Shown: positions 1-13,900, numbered from the stretch's first letter. The stretch is 64,000 bases of DNA from Epiperipatus broadwayi (GCA_028023455.1 JAQFVV010000014.1:5076280-5140279); one strand, 5' to 3'. Notes: a model not told the origin generated them from the sequence alone. A program made the numbers and translations.

Positions 1-1538
1 GACCTCTGGATAAATAAATAAAAAACAACGGCTAACTCAACCAATCTTTTTAGGATGGCATGGGAATTCATGTTCAAATAGCAAGCAACAGATAAAGATG
101 AACTGTTTTAAACCGTAAGAACTTTATAATTAATGAACATTAAATTAAAAACTTTCCATATTTAAAATAATTAAGAAATAGAATCCTATCTGACCAACAT
201 AATTTATTAATTAGTTATAATTTTATTTAATGTATTTCTTTTGTAAAATCATTTCCATTTATTTATTTATTTGTTCTTTAAGTTTTATTATGATTTGTTT
301 TTCATTAAACTAGTTATATAAATATTAAACTTAAGTCGGGTGTGAATGGCTATATAGATTTGTAAAGTTATATTAGGGGAGGGTAATCTTAGGTTATTTG
401 TTTCATAGTTGAATTAGGCAATGGATTGGATATATTGGTGTAATTAGTAAATGTAGTATGAGATTCGCTAGGGGCAGAATCGCTATTATACGCCGCACAC
501 ACTTGTTTTGCCTATGGGAGGAATTATAAGACGGAGACCACAGTTCCTTCCTATGGAGTTTTTTTATTGCTCTCATCATCAGATAGATGTAATATTCCTA
601 TCTGACGAGAAGCAGTTTCTTCTCTTAACCTAATTGTGCTGCCATATTCGTATTACATTGAACACATCGATATATCAGATGGATTGAAGTTTGGTTTGAC
701 TGCAAACCTTTGGCCTAAGATTAAACAAGGACTGAATATTTTCTTTTCAAATGCAAATCTTTGTAGTCTATTCATACTCGACCCTCTAAATAAAGATGCA
801 TTAAATTTAAGTTGGGTATAGATGCTTGCATGGGTTCGTTACCGATTGATTATGTTTTTGGTTTTCATATTCAATTGAAATATATATAGACATTCAGTAA
901 ATACTGATACCTTATGGTGAGTATCTAAATTGTATTTATTCAGATGTCTTTTAAGTTATTGGTGTTAATGCAAGCATCTTATGGTGAATGCTATTGGGTT
1001 ACTTATAAATTTCCCTCTGCAATTGATGGTATCAATGATTTTGTATTTTGATCATTTATGTTTATTTTGAAATGTTTTTGACTGTGGAATCTATGTAACC
1101 GATCTATACTCAACATTTTTAAACAAATCTGTGTGAATTAATAATAGTATAAAATTTAAAAATGTAAATTAAAAATCTAAAATAAAAGTAAAAATAATGT
1201 TAGATGTTAAAGTAAACATATTAAAATAATAATGTTAAATCTTATATATATATGTGCATAAATAAATTTTTGTATGGTAATTACTGGCATTGGCTTATTT
1301 TATTTATTTTTTAATATTGAAATATAATTAGATAAGATATTATGTTATTAAATCTCTGCTACTCCCTGAGCTAGTGACATGGACTAACGACCGGATATCA
1401 AAATATATAAATAAAATAAAAATAAAAATTTTTGACTTATGTATCTGCCTACTTTATAAATTTTTCTAGGTTCAAATGCCTAGATGGCACCCTGTAGTGC
1501 AGATCATGTTAAGAGCTCCCATTCTCCGGATCATTATA
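1..1538 (+). repeat. 5' LTR of long-LTR retroelement (family A), left end off window
   Basis: This stretch is closely similar to 2889-4127 plus 6221-6504, the right LTR of the same element. The first 630 or so bases of this LTR lie left of the window. It ends in GATCATTATA, the same terminal bases as the other copies at 6208, 6504 and 57886. Two bases later a primer-binding-like site begins, which marks it as the 5' LTR. Differences from the right copy are scattered substitutions plus a deletion of about 19 bases in the right copy near 3478. No coding capacity is seen; the short ORF at 636-821 is not conserved and is regarded as chance. Confidence 0.8.
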
Positions 1539-1540
1539 AC

Positions 1541-1558
1541 TGGTGCCCAATGTGGGCC
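1541..1558 (+). other. Candidate tRNA primer-binding site
   Basis: TGGTGCCCAATGTGGGCC starts two bases after the LTR end. An initial TGG pairs with the CCA end of a tRNA, as expected for minus-strand priming in Ty3/gypsy and retroviral elements. The tRNA species was not identified. Confidence 0.65.
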
Positions 1559-2255
1559 CGATCTTTAATAAACTACCAGGGCCCTGAGTAAATTTCTTTT
1601 TTCAAAATGAAATATTTTTATCTGTTACATAAAGTTGTATACTTTAAATCTTATAAAAGCACCGCCAGAAGAAATTGCGCATATATATTAAACACAAGAA
1701 AGTATAAATAATTTTAAAACTAATTTTTGTTTAAAAAAAAGTCAAAAGGTTGCAATAAATATGTTTTTTTTGTTTGTTGATATATATTATGCTTTAACAT
1801 GTATAGGTGTGCACAGCCACTTAAGTTTATGATCAAAATGTGGTACCTTATGATGAGTACCATTGGGAATTTACTTCAGTGTAATCCTATTTAAGCATTT
1901 TAATCAGTCATAAATAAGTTGGTGGTATTTATAATTGTGCTGCATATATACACGTATAAATCCATTATCTTTCAAAATGTATTTAGTTCAATGCAACCTT
2001 CTTAAATAAATAATTTAAATAACTTGCTTGTCATGCCATGTGTAAAAATAAAATGTATAAAAAAATAATAGAACTCTTGTGGGGAGGAGGTGTAGACGTG
2101 GATGGTTCTTAGGAAAATGATAGTCAACATTTTTTTTGTATATAGTCTTTATACTAACCGAATGTTTTGTAAATTTTGTTAATCGTGTACCGTAATTACT
2201 AACCCTAAGTAAAATTTTTTTTTTGTTCATTTTTTTTTAAGCAAGTTTACTGATA
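1559..2255 (+). mobile_element. Short non-coding internal region of LTR element A
   Basis: Only about 0.7 kb separates the primer site from the right LTR. Neither strand shows gag or pol similarity. A purine tract, GGGGAGGAGG at about 2079-2088, is followed directly by TGTAGACG, which looks like a polypurine tract plus an LTR start. It sits some 170 bases before the recognised right LTR start at 2256. The element is therefore either non-autonomous (LARD/TRIM-like) or an internally deleted copy that needs proteins from a relative. Confidence 0.6.
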
Positions 2256-2703
2256 TGTAACGGGCACATACATACATTACATTATTTTTTATTAGTAAAC
2301 ATAAAAAAAAAAGTTCGCCAATAAAAATTTCTTTTTTAAGAATTAAAATTTGAAAATAAAAAAAAATCATCTTAAACTCATATATATATAAAATTGCATA
2401 GATAAATAATTATTAAAATAAAACTTTATTAAAAAAAGAGTAGTTTAAAACTAAATTTTCAGAAAAGATTTAGAGATAAAAATATATGTTTAAGTTTGAA
2501 AACAAATTAATTAATCTTTTGTAAAATGGAAATGATTATTTTAATTAGTAAACTAGCCTTTAGGCATTTAAATGTATAAGCATCGGTCAGATAGGAAAAC
2601 AATAGAAACTTTTAGCAAATGAAAGAAATCCATCAGAAAATCGGACCTCAACGAAAAGGTTTTCACCATGATGACATAATGTTGAGTTAATTCACAAAAT
2701 TAT

Positions 2704-2710
2704 TATAAAA
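2704..2710 (+). promoter_or_regulatory. TATA box of LTR A
   Basis: TATAAAA lies upstream of a block (GATGTGACTATATGTGTTAGTG, then GAGTTGAAGGAGAAG) that is conserved in LTR C near 56205-56240. This suggests the core LTR promoter and the start of R. Confidence 0.5.
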
Positions 2711-4127
2711 GGAAAGGTTTGAAAATAAATTAATTAATTAGTTATTACGATGTGACTATATGTGTTAGTGTGGAGTTGAAGGAGAAGGGATTGAAAAGAA
2801 ACACTCTTCAATCCCTTCAGTTTTGTTAAAAAAAAAAAGAGAAATGACATCATTTTTTTTTCTACATTAAGGACCAACTAAACTAAAAGACCTCCGGATA
2901 AATAAATAAAAAACAATGGCTAACTCAACCAATCTTTTTAGGATGGCATGGGAATTAATGTTCAAATGGCAAGCAACAGATAAAGATGGACTGTTTTAAA
3001 CTGTAAGAACTTTATAATTAATGAACATTAAATTAAAAACTTTCCATATTTAAAATAATTAAGAAATAGAATCCTATCTGACCAACATTATTTATTAATT
3101 AGTTATAATTTTATTTAATGTATTTCTTTTGTAAAATCATTTCCATTTATTTATTTATTTGTTCTTTAAGTTTTATTATGATTTCTGTTTTTCATTAAAC
3201 TCGTTATATAAATATTAAACTTAAGTCGGGCATGAATGGCTATATAGATTTGTCAAGTTATATTAGGGGAGGGTAATCTTAGGTTATTCGTTTCATAATT
3301 GAATTAGGTCAATGGAGTGGATATATTGGTGTAATTAGTAGATGTAGTATGAGATTCGCTAGGGGCAGAATCGCTATTATATGCCGCAAACACTTGTTTT
3401 GCCTATGGGAGGAATTATAAGATGGAGACCACAGTTCCTTCCTATGGAGTTTTTTTTTATTGCTCTCATCATCAGATGACAAGAAGCAGTTTCTTCTCTT
3501 AACCTAATTGTGCTGCCGTATTCGTATTACATTGAACACATCGATATATCAGATGGATTGAAGTTTGGTTTGGCTGTGAACCTTTAGCCTAAGGTTAAAC
3601 AAGGATTGAATATTTTCTTTTCAAATGCAAATCTATGTAGTCTATTCATACTCGACACTCTAAATAAAGATGCATTAAATTTAAGTTGGGTATAGATGCT
3701 TGCATGGGTTCGTTACCGGTTGATTATGTTTTTGGTTTTCATATTCAATCGAAATATATGTAGACATTCGGTAAATACTGATACCTTATGGTGAGTATCT
3801 AAAATGTATTTATTCGGATGTCTTTTAAGTTATTGGTGTTAATGCAAGCATCTTATGGTGAATGCTATTGGGTTACTTATAAATTTCCCTCTGCAATTGA
3901 CGGTATCAATAATTTTGTATTTTGATCGTTTATGTTTATTTTGAAATGTTTTTGACTGTGGAATCTATGTAACCGATCTATACTCAACATTTATAAACAA
4001 ATCTGTGCGAACTAATAATAGTATAAAATTTAAAAATGTAAATTAAAAATCTAAAATAAAAGTAAAAATAATGTTAAATGTTAAAGTAAACATATTAAAA
4101 TAATAATGTTAAATCTTATATATATAT

Positions 4128-6208
4128 TGTAATGATATATAAATATGTCGTTACATTAATTTAAAATAAAAACTTAAAAGTTCGCAAATAAAAGGAAAAA
4201 ACTAAACGCTAAAATTAAAATGTTTGTTAAACATATATATATATATTCGCACAGATGCTAAACTTTAAAAATATTTTTTTCATAAACAAAAAAAAAAAGT
4301 ATTTGAACGTATTTTTTTTAATAAAAAAATACAAGATTGAAATATAAAAATATTTTAATAAAAAAATAACATAAGTTAAAATAAAAACAGGTATTAATTA
4401 ATTCCTGTAATCTGTAAATGGAAATGATTGTTTATTAATTATCTAAAAGCTGTTTAATTAAAAAGTCAGATGAAAAGTAAGATAAGAGAAGAAAGAGATT
4501 TTAGCTTGACCAATGGAAGCAAATAAAGGCCCGGATCATAACGAAAAAACAGAACAGTGACATTTTTGTTCATGGAATCCATAGGAGGACTATAAAAAGA
4601 AAAAAATATTGAGTTCCAGTCAGAGTTTTCCAACTTGATTTTGGTGAGTCGAGCGACAAGACGCACTTGCCGTCCTCACTCATTTATTTTAAAAATGCAA
4701 AGACTGTGATACCAGAACAGAACCAGCTAATGCTACCTCCAAAATATCAGACCGGTCTTCCAGGAAAGTCTCCGTGGTAATTAAAAACAGGAACCTGGAC
4801 TCTTCTACCATAAGCTATATAAAATGAACAATTATTAAAATCAATTAAGAACTTTCGTCAAGTTTTATAAATTGATAAACAAGCCAACTTAAATGTTAAA
4901 AACGGACTCTTATCTGACTTGTAAGTTTTTAAATCAAATTAATAATGTTTAATTTTATATGTTTTCCGATTGATAAAAATCATTTCCATTTTTTTTTCTT
5001 GTATAAATTGTTTATTGTTTAAATTTTAAATGATGAAATTTAGGTTGGGTATAGACGTTGCATAGATTCATTAGCGGTTGATAATGTTGTGGTTTTCACA
5101 TTCGATTAGAATATATGTCAACGATATCACTGCAAACATCTTACGATGAATGCTAATGGGATTTGTATATTCCCTATGCAAGTGACGTTTATCGATGACT
5201 TTGTATTTTGATTGGTTGTGTTTAATTTGTAATGTTTTTGACCGTGGAATCTGTGCAGCTGATCTGTACTCAACATTTTAAAACAAATTTTATAAAATGC
5301 ATTTGTGCGAACATATTTAAATGTTAAATTTAAGTCGGGCGTGAATGGCTATATAGTTTGTAAAGTCATATTAAGGGAGGGTAATCTTAGGTTATTCATT
5401 TCGTAGTTGAATTGGTTCAATGGATTGGATATATTTGTGTAATAGTAGATGTAGTATGAGATCCGCTATGGGCAGGATTATAGATATACGCCACACACCC
5501 TCTGTTTGCCTATGGATGGGTTTGTAAGTCGGCAGAAGACCGCAGTCCATTCCTATGGAGTTTTTTGTTTATTGTTCTACTTGCCAACAGATGTCACATT
5601 CCTGTTGGTGGAGAGTCAATGTCTTCTCTATTTCTACTTATTGTTCAGATGAAATTCCTGACAGTATAGTATTTTGTGTTGTCGCATCATGCTACATTGA
5701 ATACATGAATGTATCAGATGGATTGGCGCCAGTTGATTGCGAAATTTGTTGCCTAAGGTTAAATCAGGGAAGAATATTTTCTTTTCAAATGCAGATCTAT
5801 GTAGTCTATTCATACCTGACCATCTAAATAAAATATTAAACTCATTGAAATTTATGTAAATGTACAATTAAAGAGTAATATAAAAATCTAAAAATGTTAA
5901 ACCTATTCCTCGAATTTAGAATGATTTTATATGTGCGTAAATAAATATTTTTATGTGTTAATTTCTGGCAGTGGCTTTTATACTTTTATATTTAAGATAT
6001 AAAATTTATAGATTTTTATCTCTGCGTCTCTGCTGAGCTAGTGACTTGGGCTAATGATCGGAATATTGAAATAAAGTGGAATCTTAACAGAGCGTATCTG
6101 CCTACTTTATAAATTTTTCTAGGCTCAAATGCCTAGATGGCGCCCTGGTAGTTGCAGATATTGTTTTTGCGGTTAGATTCGATCTTCACTTTCATTTCGA
6201 TCATTATA
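4128..6208 (+). repeat. Solo LTR B nested in LTR A
   Basis: It starts TGTAATGATATA and ends TCATTATA. It is a diverged relative of LTR A/C: an AAGTTCGCAAATAAA block near the start, a TATA box, the GTCGGGCGTGAATGGC block at about 5333, and the TCTGCCTACTTTATAAATTT block at about 6100. Its middle (5440-5830) resembles LTR C more than LTR A. Flanking TA-repeat DNA (11 bases left, 12 right) matches the 11-base uninterrupted run at 1237-1247 of the left LTR. This shows the empty site and fits a short target duplication. No internal sequence is present, so it is a solo LTR. Confidence 0.8.
4591..4597 (+). promoter_or_regulatory. TATA box of LTR B
   Basis: CTATAAAAAG lies about 460 bases into the LTR, matching the relative position of TATAAAA in LTRs A and C. 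Confidence 0.45.
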
Positions 6209-6504
6209 ATATATATATATGTGCATAAATAAATTTTTGTATGGTAATTACTGGCAGTGGCTTATTTTATTTATTTTTTAATATTGAAATATAATTAGAT
6301 AAGATATTATGTTATTAAATCTCTGCTACTTCCTGAGCTAGTGACATGGGCTAATGACCGGATATCAAAATATATAAATAAAATTAAAAAAATTTTTTTG
6401 ACTTATGTATCTGCCTACTTTATAAATTTTTCTAGGTTCAAATGCCTAGATGGCGCCCTGTAATGCAGATCACATTAAGAGCTCCCATTCTCTGGATCAT
6501 TATA

Positions 6505-7871
6505 ATATATATAATAACAAATTTGAACAATTTAAATTAATTTTTCTTAGACATTTTAAAATTCATTAGAGAATTTTTTCAAAAAATAAACAAAATTTAT
6601 CAATGATAAAACCAAAGAACATAATAATAATCCCGCAACAAATCTTGGTAAATTCACAAACCTCCAGGCTGGAATCTCAAGAAAACCTGCAACACCCATA
6701 CTTTGAGTAAAAATTATATATACATAAAGAATAAACATAATTTAGCAATTAGAAATAACTTTTCTCTTATATCTTAAAATTACATAGTGATTTTTCTAAA
6801 AAAAAAAAAAATTTTTAATTAATGACAAAACTAATGTAAATCCAAATCATATGATCATGTTGATGGTGCAATGCAACCTACACATTGTTTTAGACTTCAG
6901 AGTTCATCAAATCTTATGGCTGTAATACCCCTCTGTGGGCAACTTATTAGATCGCTAGCCAACAACCAGTCATGCTGATGCCATTATATCCAAAGCCCAT
7001 TAATTCACACAATCATGCAAAAGGGTATAGCCAGTTGAAGATATCGCTCTAATGCATTTACCAAGACATATAAAATCTCCAGAAATGAACACTAACAGAA
7101 CCAGAATAAACTGCAAGAAAATGTCCACTATCCAGGCAATGACACATTAACCCAGGATATGGACCCACACAATGTTGCTATCAGACATTTTCCAACAGAC
7201 ATGAAAACAATACCAAGATAGTAATGAATTTTATCAATACATATTTGTAATAAATATTGTAATGTATACATGTGTAATTTTTAACCCTTACGTATAAAAT
7301 CAATATAACCCTGTAATGCAATTGAAATTGAATCAATGTCATAATTAAATAATATTTTGACATATGAATATATTAATACAACCCTATCCAAACAATTTAA
7401 TCACTTGTCCTCTTTATATGTGTAAAACCGCACTGATCTATGTAGTCATATATGTTGAAACCTGTACAGACTGTTATGTGATCACTTATGTAAACACATG
7501 TATACAAAAGTAACTTATTGTAACCCCTTTTTTTAGTCTGAATAAAGTTCCCTTTTGAAACAAACATCATCATCATAATAATAATAAAGAGAATTATATC
7601 AAACAATAATTTAAAAATATTAGTCACAAGAGCAATTTAAATTGTTGAATTTTAATTTTAATGTAATGAATTTTAATATCCATTGATGAACAATATTTTA
7701 AACTAATAAATATTTTTTAAACAAAAAATAAAAGATTTTTCTGGAAAAAAAGTTATAATATTCAAAAAATGAATGCTTTTTTAAACCTATTTCAATGACT
7801 TATAAAAGTGAAAAGTACTATCAAAAATTAAAATGGCAAATATTTCTAAATTAAGCCAGAACAAAACTTAC
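6505..7871. other. Intron 3' of the last visible dynein exon; possible LINE-like tail
   Basis: No gene is seen. The segment 6840-7560 is less A+T-rich than its surroundings. It ends with AATAAA (7541-7546) followed by a short ATC/ATA tail (7564-7588), as at the 3' end of a plus-strand non-LTR element or SINE, but no protein motif supports this. The next dynein exon was not found here and should lie left of the window. Confidence 0.3.
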
Positions 7872-7988
7872 TTTTTGACATTTAGAAATAAAGTCACCAA
7901 TTCCCAAAAAATTCCAGTTAAGGCGAATCAAACCAGGTGCCAAAATTACATTTTCAATGTTATTAATGTGTTCTTCTAATAAGGTTTT
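7872..7988 (-). CDS. Dynein heavy chain exon (fourth in window)
   Basis: This is a 117-nt, 39-codon exon, phase 0 at both ends. It is bordered by acceptor TTTTAG and donor GTAAGT on the minus strand. The peptide runs from KTLLEEHINN to FISKCQK and includes APGLIRLNWNFLGIGDFI. The PGLxxLNWNxLGIxDFI pattern is a hallmark of the end of the dynein heavy chain N-terminal region 1, just before the linker. It follows the exon at 23870-23956 without loss of frame. Dynein heavy chains are about 4,000-4,600 residue motor ATPases; the axonemal members drive ciliary and sperm-tail beating. The paralogue is unresolved, and the next exon lies beyond the left edge or was missed. Confidence 0.88.
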
Positions 7989-10900
7989 CTAAAACAAAAT
8001 ATGTCTATATATCAGTAATATAATCACATGTATATAAATGTCAAAAAAGTAAAATAATTAATATCTAATCTATTTGTAAATAAATAGGCTCAAGGAAAAA
8101 TATTTGGTCTAAGATTTATTATTTAATATATCTGTAGGAGTTAGACAATATAATGATTGGTTGTCAAATTAGCATTATATTTCAATAGGGTTGCATTTGC
8201 CCTAGATTCAAGAAGTATTTTGAAGGTAAAAATTTTAAAGATTTCAAATAATTAGTGCTAAATTATATACTTTTACATAAGTAAATCAAATAATTGATAA
8301 TAAAGGGAAGCTTGTGGTTTAAAGACCTGTAGAGGTCGCTACTATCGCATTTTATATGCACGTGATTGAGGCTACAGCCTTAATGAATATTACATGAAAT
8401 ATTTGAGATGTAAACTATTTTTTACATATGCACAATACACTCTCATGTCAATAATTATTTTTAAGAGCATACCTCTCAATTCAAACATGGGCAATAAATG
8501 ATTTATTTAAATAATAAGCTCTAAGCATAGGTGGGTCATTTATGCTTTTAAAATATTTACTGCCAGGAGAATATGTATCATTTTTAATACATGTGTAAAA
8601 ATTAGCTTACACAATATTTTACAAATATAACTAAAATATTACTAATCTTATCCCTGATTCCTAGCGTTTTCAGATTTTCAAATTATTCATTCTTCTTCAC
8701 GTATTTCTTAATCTTTTCAATAGGAGAAAGGTGTAATTTTTCTGAAAAAATATAACACTTTCTAAATTTTGTCTCCCACCCTTGCTTAGTAACTGAAATT
8801 ATTCTTCTACAAAATTAATTATAATATTGATCATGAACAAAATAAAACAATTGGACTACAAATACAAAAGACATCTTATTACAATTATTGTATGTAATAG
8901 TTTATTTATCTATAAAAATACAAAGGTCACTTTTGTAATTTTGTTGGAAAATATAATTTTTTAAATTACAGGTATTAATAGATAAATTAATAATATTCTA
9001 CCCTTATATAAATTATGGGTAATTTCTAAAGCAATTTATCAAGCATAACAAATCAAAAAATAAAAAAATTAATTTTTCTGATCATCAAAAAATAAATAAT
9101 AGTTTTTAGTGAAATGTTATTGGTGGATTTTAAATATTTTGTCAAATTTTTACAAAAATACAATTAACACTCGATTATTTTCAAAATTTGATTTTTTTAT
9201 CAGAAAAAAAAATATTAATAACTCTTTGATCAGTATTATTTTTAAAAAGACATTAATGGCATAAAAAATAGCTAGAATATGTAAAATTATTATAATAATT
9301 TATTGAAATTTTGAATAATCATTAGCAACGGCCTCAAATGAATAAAATCAATATAATATTAAAAGGAAAATGTTTATTTATACTCAAATCACATAAATAC
9401 CTTGACTGCTGCTATAATCTATTATTAAATATATCAGATTTCAGGAAAAAAGAAAACAAAAATCTGTAAAATGTTATATAATCTTTTTTAATTACATAAA
9501 TTTATGTTAATTTTTTCAAATTATATTCTACAAATATTATTAAAATTTTATTTATAAATTATAAAAATCCATATACATATATAACATACAAATGTAAACT
9601 TGAAGGAAAATCTGCATATTTAATCAATTATAAAATATATCATACACACATTTATATAATTTGCATCTATTTATATAACTATAAAAATAAATTAAACTCT
9701 TTACATAATCTGTAAGCTGAAAAGATTGTTTCTAAAGATTATGCCTCCTCTGTCTTTAAACAGATTAATAAATAAAACTTAGAATAAATCACATTAATAA
9801 ACATCATATTTTGTATTGTTTGTGGGGGACTTAATTGTTCAGCATTTCCTACAGTAAAACTAAAGATCATAGGTAGCATATTTATTAATAAAAAAATCTA
9901 AATCTCAAACTAATTCTGTGTTCTTTTATTACCGAAAAATATTTGAACACAATTGTTGATTTTAAAAAATTTGCATTGCATTTCAGGTTTAAAGTCCTTC
10001 TTATGTAGAATAGTCTTTGTAAATATTCATCGGATAAAGCAAAAAATATTGAAATATATTCGAATGAATTGTTAAATGTTGGCTACAATTATAATCATAT
10101 ATATAATGTTTGAAGGGAGAGATATGTCACCCAGAAAATGATATTTGTAATAATATTTAATGCTTATTTATTTTATGTTGATCCAATCTTGGTTAATCCA
10201 GATAACATTTGTGTAGTCTTTAATAACTCAGTACAATTTGATATTTAAATTCTAAAAATATATTCTCCAGTACTTGTATTTTGTCTTGCCGGCATTTTGC
10301 TTGATTACTTGTCTTTTGTTCTTTGTGATTGCTAAATCAGAATTAGACCACATGATAATTTTACTGGCATATGAAAGACAACTTAGGAAGACCCCGGGAT
10401 ACACTGAGCTTAGCTAGCCTTGGCAATTCCCTTTCTTTCACCTGAAATATATTGAGGTTTGCCAATGGTGCAGACCATTCTTTCTTTATTTCTTGGCATC
10501 ACTGGGAATGGGGCAGAAGAATTAAGTCTATGCTGGTAATGTAATATCAAATGCTGGGTCTGTCCAATTTCTCTTGTTCTGAGAACATTATGGCAGATTG
10601 ACTACAGTCTGATTAATTTATTTGTTTTATCATCTTAAAATATTTAGTTGTGAATATCGCGATCTGTTTATATTTTAAACATGTCACTCTCTTTGAAAAA
10701 AATTCCTAAAATATGATTCAATTATTTCTCTCTTGAAATAATTTCACTTGTCATAAAGTTATATTTAAAATAGGGCCATTTAATATATTTGTCTTGTACA
10801 TCTCAGACTTGAGATAAAACTCTAATCATTTACATTTATTAAATTGGCATATGAACTATACCACCCCCTTACTCAAGGCATAATTAATGACAGATTTATG

Positions 10901-13900
10901 AAATAAAACAGAGAGACATTAGAAAAGTTATACAAATGTTTTATTAAATATATGTGTAAATTTAAACTACTTGTGGTTTGTCTCAATTCATTTTATTATA
11001 AAATTAACATTTCTATTTTAGTTATTGTGCTGCTATCTGGTGACTCAAGATCACATAAAACCATTCCTATATTTAAGTAAATGAATAGTTCTAATTAGAA
11101 TCAATATTAGAGTTAGACATTAAAATTAGTTGAGATTCATGCTCCACCATTGATGCTATTGGACCGGAGTGTGGAAAAGATTTATTGTTACCTCGAAAAT
11201 GTTCTTAATTAGTTGGCAGATTTAGAGAGTGGGTGAACAGGATAGAATCCATAAGTATTCTTTACCTTTGATCTCATGTATGGTTGGATTTGAGGTACTT
11301 TTACCCAGGCTGTGAATCGTGTGGAGTTAACATACAATTTTGACTGATACACTACTTACCACTCTTACTTTGGGCAGTAGTATGCAATAGATGCACATTC
11401 CTACCATATATCATAAGTTTTGAATTATATATTTTTGATTCATAAATTAGTATGATATCATTTGCATTGGCCAGTCATTTGCATTCATTAACATACTTTG
11501 AGTGGTATTATGCAATCGATGTACATTTCTACCATATATCAGATGCTTCACTCTTTATATATATATTTGCTCATAAGTAAGTGTAATGTAGATGACATAT
11601 CCTACCTCTTATATTTACTTAGTTATTGTTTAGTTATTTATCAGCATTACAGCCTGAAATAATTACTCTTAGTTTATAATTTTAGCTTATCCTTAATATG
11701 AAGTTTATTAAGTCTTAAAATTTTATATTGTATAAAATTGTGTAGTGATAGTCAGTCTATGCAGTGAATTTATATGTGTACAGAGATAATTAAAATGTAT
11801 TGTATTGTATATTATCTGTGCATAGTAATACTAATAGAAACAATAAATTTTTAAACCATATTCATTTGTCTTCAAAATTGAGAGGTCAGTTCAATAAAAT
11901 CTGTTATTATTCTAAATTTAATTCTTGGTAAAATAACTAATAGACTAATGTTGCCTGTGGATTGCTGTCACTTAGGTTATTGTTTGTGTTGTAGTGATGT
12001 ATATATGTAAATAAATTGTAATGTCTAATTATTTTTAGCATTTGCCACTATTTGCAGTCAATAAAATTTAGCAGACTATAAAAGAAAAAGATAAGACGTT
12101 GGAATGTAGATATTCTATGCAATTAATTTTCATGCGAGTTGTATATTTTAGCTTCAAAAAGGACTTTATTATTGATAAAAAAAATGCATTTACTCTTCTG
12201 AGTCATGCTACATATATATGTTTACATTGTAAGTAAAGGGGTATAAAAAGATTACATACATATAGAACACAGGAAGGAGGCAATTGTTGCCCAGTATTTT
12301 TTTTAATCCAAATTAACTTTATTAGAAAAGGCTCTGAGTGTGAATTCTGTAGTACATTTGGAACATTGGTTTATTGGTGTTTTCTTGTTCAATGAGATCA
12401 ACCGCTTTAATAACATGATCTCTATTTCCTATGAGCTTTGAATACAATGGTTCAGTTCATTCCATGAGTGATTATAGGGATGTTTGGATGCTGTGGATTT
12501 TGAACAGACTCCAAGTGTTCTCATAAAGGATTTTTGTTGATAGAATTTCATCTTTTTTTTTAAATCTTCTTTAGAGCACTGGTAAATGTTGCCTTTGGGT
12601 TTGGCAGTGGAATATTGAGTTCTATATTTTAGACTATTATAATACAAAAAAAAACTTATCACTATTATCTGTATCATCTTGTCAAGTTTTTTTTTTTATC
12701 TTAACAAATTATAATTAAGTATATTATTATTTTAAATCAAAATGTTTAACTAAACAACAGATTTAGCATTCAATTATTAAGGTTTTCATAGCTCTAATTA
12801 CAATAACTATATAAAATTTAAAAGATTATATTTTAACATAATTTTTAAAGAGAAATTAAATCTAATATGAAGATTTTTTTTTTTCAAATTTGATTCATAG
12901 TAAATTCAAATATTTTCGCTAAAAGGCAATTTAAAATGTGTTAGATACAAGTAAATTAAATAAAAAAATTTGTGTGGATTTTAAAAAAGTGTTTTTAATG
13001 TGTGGAAAACTTCACACTTACTTATTAGTCAGACTTGATCATACAAAAGCAAGAAAAAAATTAAGATTAAAAAAGTAACTACAAAAAGGAGCATATGCAA
13101 AGAAAATGAAGGAAGCATATGATAAAACAGGATAATAAATTTATGAAATTCTTAAATTTGAAATACAGGCTTTTGTATACCTGGAACTTAATTGTAAATA
13201 TAGGGGTCAGAGTAACTTGAGGTCAACATGGGCATGACAACAATATTGGCATTAGCATGGGATTTGGGCAATCTATCATCAGATTTTCAATGATATGGAT
13301 GGCTGAAGACTTGGAGGATGGAGTAGATTGAAGCCTGTCCATTAAAGTCTAAAGATTTGCTATCTTACAATAAACTGAGCACTGATTATATATATGTGTG
13401 TGGGAGATGATAATCTGCATCAATTGATGAGTGCAGGTTCAGCATGAAATATGTAAATTGGTGATTGTTTATATTTTCTACATGTGTGTGGTCATGTTTA
13501 CCATTAGTATAAAATAGTGTGGATAGTTGAAGGTTGCTTGAAAGTCTGAGTTCAAATCCCTTATATTTACAAACTATTAAATGTATATACACAAATCATT
13601 AATCAGAGAAAAAAACTGAAGAATATAATATGGCATGAGTTACAAACCATATAGGATACTTTTGAAAAATAGAATAAAAGAAAGACATTCAACGTAGCAT
13701 TTAAAAGGGATATTTGCATATTATTTGAATGGTACATTTGTAGCCAATCAAAGTAATAAGAGTTATACGATTTGATATCTTATAATCAAACTTTTTAAAT
13801 GTAGCTTTCTCGAATGATGCTAATCTTTTTTTCATTTTAATGAAATTAAGCTTTACAGCACACCAGCACTAAGAAGAAAATGAAAACAAATATTAAACTT

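Larger units (their letters stand above)
2256..6504 (+). repeat. 3' LTR of element A, interrupted by solo LTR B
   Basis: It begins TGTAACGGGCACA, like LTR C at 55706, and ends GATCATTATA. Without the nested insertion (4128-6208) it is about 2.16 kb, close to the 2,181 bases of LTR C. The part 2889-4127 aligns with 1-1243, and 6221-6504 aligns with 1251-1538. Its 3' flank (ATATATATAATAAC) shows no clear target duplication with the part of the element visible here. Confidence 0.8.

Noticed and set aside
1-6504. Satellite or large tandem array, suggested by repeated 1-2 kb blocks
   Set aside because: Explained by two LTRs of one element plus a nested solo LTR.
6556-6738. Minus-strand 60-codon hydrophobic ORF as a possible next dynein exon
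   Set aside because: Does not resemble the dynein segment that should follow, and splice signals and phase do not fit.
12429-12677. Minus-strand 82-codon ORF as a gene
   Set aside because: No recognisable family; broken soon on both sides.
13500-13565. SINE suggested by GAGTTCAAATCCC (B-box-like)
   Set aside because: The upstream A box is poor and the spacing too short.
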